In this document: one piece after another, positions 56,861-64,000 of the stretch
Layout: each line of letters starts with the position of its first letter
Position numbering within the stretch: the stretch's first letter is position 1
Assembly: GCA_036023115.1 (NCBI GenBank)
Contig: JAYKKT010000073.1
Span: 13,703,001-13,767,000, forward strand
Origin: Brasenia schreberi
Lineage: Eukaryota > Streptophyta > Magnoliopsida > Nymphaeales > Cabombaceae
DNA: 64,000 bases
Reading direction: 5' to 3'
Notes under the pieces: generated by a model
Told to the model about the DNA's origin: nothing
The model's database searches: none
Seen by the model: only the letters and a program-made list of their open reading frames with translations
Translations under genes and position numbers: made by a program

Positions 56861-57823
56861 CGAGCTGTCGTTAGGTTTGTCATTGACATGACGGTTCTCA
56901 CTGATGGGATTGTACGGGGGAACAATTTGGAATCGCCTTGTCAGTCAGTTCATCGGAGGAGTTGTGATCGATGCTCCATGCTAGAGCACTGTATGTGTGG
57001 TCTGTCTACGAGAGGTTATCCAAATTGTATTCGTCAAGGATGATTGCGCTCAAGGAGGTAACATCTCAACGATTTAGATGTTGACTTTTCCCAGGACAGG
57101 ATTGACTCCTTGTGCGCGATTGCTGCAAGCGGCTGGACGACACATTCGGATAACGAATGGAAGGAGAACGTCAAATAATTTACAGGTAAATGGAGTGTCG
57201 ACATGCTCTGCCTTGTCCGATGGGTCAACAAAACCCACAAACTCTACTGGAGGAGTTCCTGATGCACGTACTAACACCAATAAGTTATTAATCGTAATGA
57301 AAGCATATTAAAAGCGCTGTCTGAAGTGTGAGTGTTTCAACGAAACGGATTCTGATCGAGAACTGATAATAAGAGCCCTGTTGCTTCTAAGAAAATGCAG
57401 AGTTGTAAGAAAAATGTTGAAAGATATCGTCTATATGGGGAACCAATTTAGGAGTTCTTCCCCTGGACTTATAGAATTGATCAAAGGAATGTAGCAGCAT
57501 TACATGCAGTCAGTTTAGCAGACATAACACCCTCCAAATAGAAATGACCACATGGAGTGTGATAGAAACTTTACTGACAACGTTAGAGGCAATTTGGCAA
57601 AAGACGCAGATTCTCTGGGCACGGAGGAGAAGGCTAGAAACGCCAGTCGCATCTCCTTGTTCAACCCTTCTCTGTCAACGAAAGATACTCCTAGCGGATC
57701 TGTTTGTGCATGGGAGTTGGAAAGACGTTGGAAGGTTTCTAAGATTGTCATTGATCTGGCAGAACAGACCTCTAACAAGTCGATAATGAGACGGCCTGTG
57801 ACTTAAGAAAAGCGTCCATCCTC

Positions 57824-58060
57824 TTGAATCTGAATGGAAGGATACCGTACTTGAACCGCCTAGAGTCTATGGGCAAATATTCGAGAGAAAGGTCTCATTT
57901 AGTTTCCCTGACAGAGCTGTTTTCCCCTGTAGAGAGCCTTTCACGGATTTCAGTGCCTATCTTGCAACTATATTTTCTTTTCTTGAGTCTTAAGCAGTCA
58001 GCTAATTCTATGCCCTTTAAGATATTTGTGGTTGCAATTCATTATGTTCCTTAAATAACA
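57824..58060 (+). pseudogene. Start of the TDP1-like domain, truncated
   Basis: YLNRLESMG then HLVSLTELFSPVESLSRI matches the 'F.LNRL......VSLPELL.PVESL.RI' entry to the TDP1 domain of this family. The sequence after Arg-Ile quickly loses similarity and ends in a stop at about 58054. Confidence 0.68.
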
Positions 58061-58469
58061 CTTCTCTTGAAACCCGCTCTCTATAATTTGCTGATGATGA
58101 CTTTGTACGGCTTTGCTCTAGGCATCTTTCTTAACATGTTTTGTTTCTTGTCCAGTAGGAATAGAATATAGAAGAACTGTTAGGAGGGCAATTAGTTTGC
58201 TTCTTACCCAAAAAAACTGTTATTCCCATCATCTCCTCGAGTCGGATTACCATCACCAAATTTGCTCAAGTCCTTAAACGGATATGAATATCTTTAAGCA
58301 CCATACATGCATGTGGCAGCTTTTACAAACTCACACTTGCCATGGGATCAAACTATCCTCGTGTTATTTTAATATTAAAATATGTTATATATTGCCCCAA
58401 TAAAATTGATTTCTCAGTGTTGTCTTTATCAGACGCTTCTTCTATCATCACTTAATTCACATTTTTTAG

Positions 58470-58908
58470 CTGCATTTGCAGCAGCAGCTGGGAAAAGGTC
58501 ATCCCAGTATCTTGATTCTGAAGAATCTGATCCAGAGGTCAGTCCTTTTCAAGCCTTTCCATGTCTCTATTATATGCTTTAGTTTAGAATCCATTTTCAC
58601 GTTCAAAGATTTTACAACGTGCTGATGATTTTATTATGCAGTGGGGTATCTGGAATGCTGATTATGAGTTATGAAGGCCATTAATTAAGATACTTTTTCC
58701 TACTATTGATAGAGGGTAAAAACTGGTCAGACTGGAATTTGGCCCTACCGTTGTCTCCTTTCCTTCTCAGAGGTATATTAACCTTAAAAACCTTCAATTT
58801 GCTCTTCTTTAAAACATTTACTTCAACTTTATGTTCGCTTGTGATTTTCTTTGGTCAGAGAACCTGGCAAAGGTTGAAATATTTGAACATACTGCATGAT
58901 GTTGTTCC
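58470..58908 (+). pseudogene. Three exons of the TDP1-like part, up to the LINE insertion
   Basis: Exon 58470-58537 ends SQYLDSEESDPE, exon 58642-58772 starts WGIWNADYEL and holds IKILFPTID, and exon 58859-58908 gives RTWQRLKYLNILHDV. In the second exon a CGA-like codon is TGA (58672) and the frame shifts after IDR (about 58707). Splice sites look usable. The third exon is cut in mid-codon region by the LINE. Confidence 0.75.
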
Positions 58909-61900
58909 CAAGCCCTTGCATATTTAAACTCCGCCCATGTAAGGGATCACCCTTGCATTGTCGGTCCCAAGCCCGGATAAAGGAGGAGGGTTGTGTTAGG
59001 CTTCTGACAACTAGCGTAAAACTTCGTCGGATATTTACAACATGGATTACAAAAATTATCAGCATTGCTTTGGGGCGTCCCCGCCTAGCGACGTGCTGCA
59101 GATCCCAAATGTAGTAATAAGTAAGCAAGGACCACTACATTTTTGCCCGAATATAGTGAATCAATTGTAGAGAGGGTTCCCACATCATGGATGGGTGTGG
59201 GTAAAGAAGTTAGTCCCGCTACATTGCTGCCGGAACGTAGTAAATAATTTTCAGAGAGGGTCTCCGTATTTTAAATATGGACGGATGCGGGGGGTAAGGA
59301 AGCTAGCCCTAGATAATAAGATTCGTATTGGTTCTTGGAATATCGAAATATTATCCGATAAGCTAATGGAAGTGGTAGATACTATGATTTGGAGAAAGAT
59401 TCATATTCTATGTTTACAAGAGACAAAATGGGTTGGAGAAAAAGCAAAGGAGATAGAGGATACAGGTTTTAAATTATGGTACAAGAAAAGGCTCGAAACG
59501 GAGTTGGTATTATCATAAATAAATATTTAAAGGATAGTATAGTGGACATACAACGATATGGTAACCGAATCATGACATTGAAATTAGTATTAGGAGTAGA
59601 GGTTTTGAATATAGTTTGTGCTTACACACCCTAAGTAGGACTAGAAGATAGTATAAAGACAGTTTTTTGAGAAGAGTTAGATAAGGTGATTCAAAAGATT
59701 CCACAAAGGGTTGTTTAGGTGGAGACTTAAATGAACATGTCGGTAAAGAGGCATTAGGATATCAAGGGATTCATGAAAACTTTGGTTTTGAGGATATAAA
59801 TGAGGAAGGTAGGGAGATTTTAAATTTTGCTATGGCATTTGATCTCTTTATAGTCAACATGTACAAAAGATGTCTCTGACATATATGAAGATGTTGAGAT
59901 GGATAAGTGGTCATACAAGAAAAGACTGTATACATAATAAGGTTATTAGAAACAAATTAGGAGTGGCACTAATAGAGGATAAAATGAGAGAATATCGTTT
60001 AAGATGGTTTGGACATAAGAAGGTATGAAAAACTAAATTTGGAAAGTATTAAAAGAGCTAAGGACGACCACAAAAGTGTTGGAACGAAACGATAAAGAAT
60101 TATCTAGCTTATTGTGAGTTAACTGCTAACATGGCAAATGATAGGGATCTGTGGAAACAAAGAATCCATGTAGCCGACCCCATCTAGTATGGGAAAAGGC
60201 TTAGTTGTTATTGTTGTTGATTTGATCTCTTTATAGTCAATACAATCTTCAAAAAATGAGATGAACATTTAATTACCTATAAGAGTGGCTTATCACAAAC
60301 ACAAATTGATTACTTTATTTGTAAAAAAAAAGATAGAGCGTGTTGTGAAGATTGCAAGGTAATTCTAGGAGAAAGCTTAACCACCCAACATCGACTTTTA
60401 GTAATGGATTTACAAATAAAAAAATGGGCAAAGAAGAAAAGAGTGCATCGAGCTATTCAGACTAAATGGTGGAACCTCAAAAGCGAGAAAGAAGATATAT
60501 TTAAACAAAAAGTCCTTCAAAGAGATGTTTGGAATTATGTTGGTACACCCTGTGATATGTGGAACAATATAGTTATACATATTAGGAAAGTGACGAAAAA
60601 TGTGTTCGGTGCATCTAAGGGAGGTGTACCGGCACAAAAAGAAGCTTGGTGGTGGAGTGAAGTAGTGCAAAATAAAATCAAGGCAAAGAGGGCATGTTAC
60701 AAATTACATTATGCTAAGAAAACTAGTGAAACTTTAGAGACTTATAAGAAAGCAAAAAAGGCCGTGAGTGAAGTAAAAGCTAAAATTTAGGAGGATTTAT
60801 ATAAAAAAACTCAACTCAAAAGATGGTGAAAGAGATATTTTTAGGATAGCGAGGGCTAGAGATAAGAAAACTAAGATCTTAATTATGTTAGATGCATCAA
60901 GGAAAGGATGAAAAAATTCTAGTGGCAAATGATGATATAAGAAATAGATGAAAAAAATATTTTTATAAGCTTTTTAATGAAAATAAAGATGATAGTATTA
61001 GCTTAGGAGAGTTAGCCAAATCAGAAAAGTATATAAACCACAATTTCTACCGACGTATTCAAAAGAATGAAGTTAAAAAGGCTCTTAAACATATGAAGGA
61101 TGGTAAATCAATAGGACCAGATAATATTCCTATAGAAGTTTGGAAAATACTAGGAGAAATAGGAATCACTTGGCTCACAAGACTATTTAATGAAATATGG
61201 AAAAACCAAAAGATGCCCGAGGAATGGAGAGCAAGTACACTTATATCCATATATAAGAACAAGGAAGACATTCAAAATTGTGCGAATTATCGAGGTATCA
61301 AGTTAATGAGTCATACTATGAAATTATGGGAAAGAATTATCGAACGTAGGTTAAGACAAGTATCAAGTACAACAGAGAACCAATTTGGATTCATGTCAGG
61401 CATATCTACTATTGAAGCGATTTACCTTTTGAGACGTCTTATGAAACATTTTAGAGTAAAAAAGAAAGACCTTCACATAATATTTATTGATCTAGAAAAA
61501 GCTTATGATAGGGTACCGAGGGAGGTTCTTTGGAGAACTTTGGAAAAAAGAGGTATCCCATTGACATGCATAAACCTTATAAGAGACATGTATGATGGTG
61601 CAAAAACATGTGTGAGGACTCATGAAGGAATGACAAACTTCTTTGAAGTTAATATTGGGTTACATCAAGGATCAACTTTAAGTCCATACTTATTTATAAT
61701 GGTGATTGATGAGTTAACAAAACATATTTAAGATGAAGTACCTTGGTATATGTTATTTGCAGATGACATTGTATTAGTGGAGTCGTTTAAGGAAAAAGTT
61801 AATAGAAAATTAAAACTATAGAGAGAAACATTAGAAAGCAAAGGCCTTCGACTTAGTAGAACAAAGACACAATACATGGAATGTAAGTTTGATCATTCGG

Positions 61901-62532
61901 TTACCTCGAAGGACATAGAAATTAAAATTGACACACATTGCATCCCCCAAAAAGAAAGTTTTAAATACCTAGGGTCAATTTTTCAGAGTGATGGAAGAAT
62001 TGATGGAGACGTTATGCATAGAATTAATGTTGGTTGGTTAAAATGGAGAGGAGCATCAGGGATTCTTTGCGATAAGAAGATATCACTAAAGTTCAAAGGT
62101 AAATATTATAGAGCAGCAATTAGGCTTGCCATGTTTTATGGTTATGAGTGTTGGGCAGTTAATCATCAACATGTACAAAAGATGTCTCTGACAGAAATGA
62201 AGATGTTGAGATGGATGAGTGATCATACAAGAAAAGACAATATACATAATGAGGTTATTAGAAACAAATTAGGAGTGGCACCAATAGAGGATAAAATGAG
62301 AGAATATTGTTTAAGATGGTTTGGACATAAGAAGGTATGAAAAACTAAATTTGTAAAGTATTAAAAGAGGTAGAGGACGACCACAAAAGTGTTGGAAAGA
62401 AACAATAAAGAATGATCTAGCTTATTGTGAGTTATCTGCTAATATGACACACGATAGGGAACTGTGGAAACAAAGAATTCATGTAGCCGACCCCGTCTAG
62501 TATTGGAAAAGGCTTAGTTGTTGTTGTTGTTG
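58909..62532 (+). mobile_element. RTE-clade LINE inserted in the TDP1-like exon
   Basis: 3.6 kb including a nested copy. 5' leader with ggatcacccttgcattgtcgg and agcccggataaaggaggagg, typical of plant RTE elements. Endonuclease: RIGSWNIEILSDKLMEVVD and LCLQETKW (about 59315-59440), continued at 60241-60790 after the nested insertion. Reverse transcriptase 61040-61800 with KSIGPDNIPIEVWK, GLHQGSTLSPYLF and the catalytic FADD (61756-61767). C-terminal part MLRWMSDHTRKDN to YCLRWFGH. Ends in (TTG)n just before the 3' target duplication. Flanked by 19-base repeats at 58890-58908 and 62533-62551 (18 of 19 equal). Several stops: inactive now. This is the best-preserved LINE in the window. Confidence 0.92.
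59858..60219 (+). mobile_element. Nested 5'-truncated RTE copy inside the RTE LINE
   Basis: Starts at catgtacaaaagatgtctctg, equal to 62169 on in the host LINE, and runs to its own tail cttagttgttattgttgttg. It is flanked by a perfect 21-base direct repeat of host endonuclease sequence (59837-59857 and 60220-60240, atttgatctc...tagtcaa). Removing it rejoins the host endonuclease frame. It also lacks a short piece near 60015 that the other copies keep. Confidence 0.92.
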
Positions 62533-62868
62533 TACTGCATGATGTTATTCCTTGTCCAAGTGAAAGGGTGGGACATCCAATGCATGTCAAGGTAATACCT
62601 GCCATTTTTCTATACTGATATTTGATGTTTTTTCAGATTTTTTAGTGGAGGATCAATAGCGTCTGATCCCCACATCACAGTTTTCTGTGCCATATATAGC
62701 TAGTGTTGGTACAAAAATTACGCATAGTTGCTCTAAGAAGTGAAGTTCCTATAGAAGTTGAAATTATCTCTCCCCAACTCTGTTCTAAGTGAAAAACATA
62801 GGTTTCCCTTTTTCTTTTCTGGGTCGATGGGTTGACAAGGTTTGTTCGCTTTAACTTTTGGCTGGTAG

Positions 62869-63382
62869 TGCAAAGACGATTCTGGAATAAGGCTACTTCC
62901 TCCACCTTTGGTTGGATATATTTTGGCTCACATAATTTTAGTGCAGCTGCTTGGGAATGCCCTCTGACCAATCTCCTAAAGGAACATCAGCTGGTATTGG
63001 TAAGTCTGTTCTTGGTTCCAAACTTCATATTTGCAACTATGAGCTTGGCATTCTTTTAATTGTTCCTCCGCCACAATCCCTACAAAGGGCTAGTGAAAGG
63101 AACACGAATTTGGATGACTTAGTTTTACCATTTGTTGTGCCTGCCCCAAAATACCAAATTAATGATCGGTCAGCAACAATGCAAGCCATGAGAGAGGCTT
63201 GCATTGAGTTGGAGAAAGAGAGATTGGTACCAGTATCAGGGGAAACAGATCTCCTTGATGAAGAGATCGTTGATGATGAGGAAGAAATCGTTGAGCTAAC
63301 TGATGATGTCACAAAGGAAAGGGAAGAGGAGAAGCTTTATGCTGAGGCTCTCTGGAGTCAAATGGACCCTGTAGATGCTTAA
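62869..63382 (+). pseudogene. C-terminal exon of the TDP1-like gene
   Basis: RRFWNKATSSTFGWIYFGSH then NFSAAAW holds the second catalytic motif region (SHNFS..AW, cf. S.N.S.AAWG in TDP1). A one-base loss near 62970 shifts the frame; the rest, SPKGTSAGIGKSVLGSKLHI, CNYELGILLIVPP, LDDLVLPFVVPAPKY and an acidic tail (DEEIVDDEEEIVE), stays open to the TAA at 63380-63382. Keeping 140 open codons suggests that decay is not very old. Confidence 0.8.
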
Positions 63383-64000
63383 TGCTTTCAAAATGAGATA
63401 TGCAGTGGCTAAGCAGTTTACATGAAACTTCGATCCAGTGCTTATAGAGTCGATTGATTCATGCATGCGTTTATTGAAATGGTATCGAGGATCTCTTGCA
63501 GAGAAGATTCTGATTAGAATGATGGATAGAGTATTTTCTGACCATGCATTGGTTCCATTTAATGAAAGAAACTCTGAGACGAAGTCAAGGCAAGTGCTAA
63601 CTTTGGTAGCTGGATATGCATCTGTTGAGTTTCTGCACCTGAGTAAAGGGAAAAATTATGATTGATAAACATAAGACCGAATTTCATCACATGTTCTAAA
63701 TGCAGTACTATATGAATCTAAAATATCGTTGTGGAGCTGCAATTGAATTTGCCAAGGTCATCCAGGAACTGAATAGTAGTGACAGAATTTGATGATCTCA
63801 AGTTATAGATTTGGAGGATAAGGGAATGCCGATTTTAACATTATTCTCATAAAGAGGGAAAGGTTTTACTCGTACCACATTACTTTCATGTCTTTCTTTC
63901 TTATAGTCATTTCATGCCTTTGAATAGCGGTAGGAGATGGTTTGTGGAGGCATATAAACCAGTGTTATCTGTATCGTCCGATATCGTGGGAAACCATGAT
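63383..64000. other. 3' flank of the pseudogene, no gene seen
   Basis: Probable old 3' UTR. The 75-codon ORF at 63438-63665 has no recognised domain, though a further exon beyond the window cannot be excluded. Confidence 0.45.

Larger units (their letters stand above)
56412..63382 (+). pseudogene. FHA-domain / TDP1-like tyrosyl-DNA phosphodiesterase gene, disrupted
   Basis: Remnant of the plant gene family that joins an N-terminal FHA (phosphothreonine-binding) domain to a C-terminal TDP1-like phosphodiesterase, thought to act in DNA repair. Order on the plus strand: FHA (56500-56860), linker (56860-57810), start of the TDP part (57824-58060), exons about 58470-58537, 58642-58772 and 58859-58908, then a LINE, the rest of that exon (62533-62591), and the C-terminal exon (62869-63382). 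Breaks seen: an in-frame TGA at 56496, a frameshift inside the FHA domain near 56613, a TGA at 58672, a frameshift at about 58707, the LINE, and a frameshift near 62970. The segment that should hold the first HKD motif is absent between 58060 and 58470. It cannot give a full-length protein. Confidence 0.82.

Overview
This is nuclear DNA from a flowering plant. The genes have short GT-AG introns, one encodes a chloroplast-targeted photosynthetic enzyme, and several products belong to plant-specific families (RBOH oxidase, BOI-type RING ligase, isoprenylated HMA protein). The intergenic DNA is AT-rich and holds plant-type RTE and L1 LINEs, Ty1/copia and Ty3 chromovirus remnants, tRNA-derived SINEs, small hAT-like elements and many (TA)n, (GA)n and (CT)n microsatellites. 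I cannot name the species from sequence alone.

Layout. 17-1265 (+): last four exons of an RBOH NADPH oxidase. 1.3-33 kb: gene-poor and repeat-rich, with copia, RTE and L1 fragments (3.8-9.2 kb), a 208-bp tandem duplication (9.36-9.77 kb), SINEs (10.6-13.6 kb and 28.8-29.1 kb), hAT-like MITEs (14.8, 16.0 and 30.5 kb) and a decayed chromovirus with both LTRs (19.55-24.82 kb). 33.87-35.15 kb (+): complete two-exon BOI-type RING E3 ligase gene. 36-44.4 kb: repeats, including an internally deleted RTE LINE. 45.11-47.90 kb (-): complete five-exon GAPA gene. 48.25-49.05 kb: a duplicated segment carrying a TIR element. 51.85-52.86 kb (+): complete three-exon HIPP gene. 56.4-63.4 kb (+): broken copy of an FHA-domain/TDP1-like phosphodiesterase gene, one of whose coding exons is split by a 3.6-kb RTE LINE that itself holds a second, younger RTE insertion.

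The three intact genes and the partial RBOH are unrelated single-copy loci (photosynthesis, ROS signalling, ubiquitin ligation, metal binding), not a pathway cluster. I found no operon, CRISPR array, biosynthetic cluster or new molecular system. The most informative content is the layered transposition history: a LINE within a LINE within a pseudogene exon, with readable target-site duplications; a small hAT-like family; a pol III SINE family; and a retrovirus-like element inserted into an (AT)n microsatellite. All exon boundaries were read by eye from splice sites and family knowledge.
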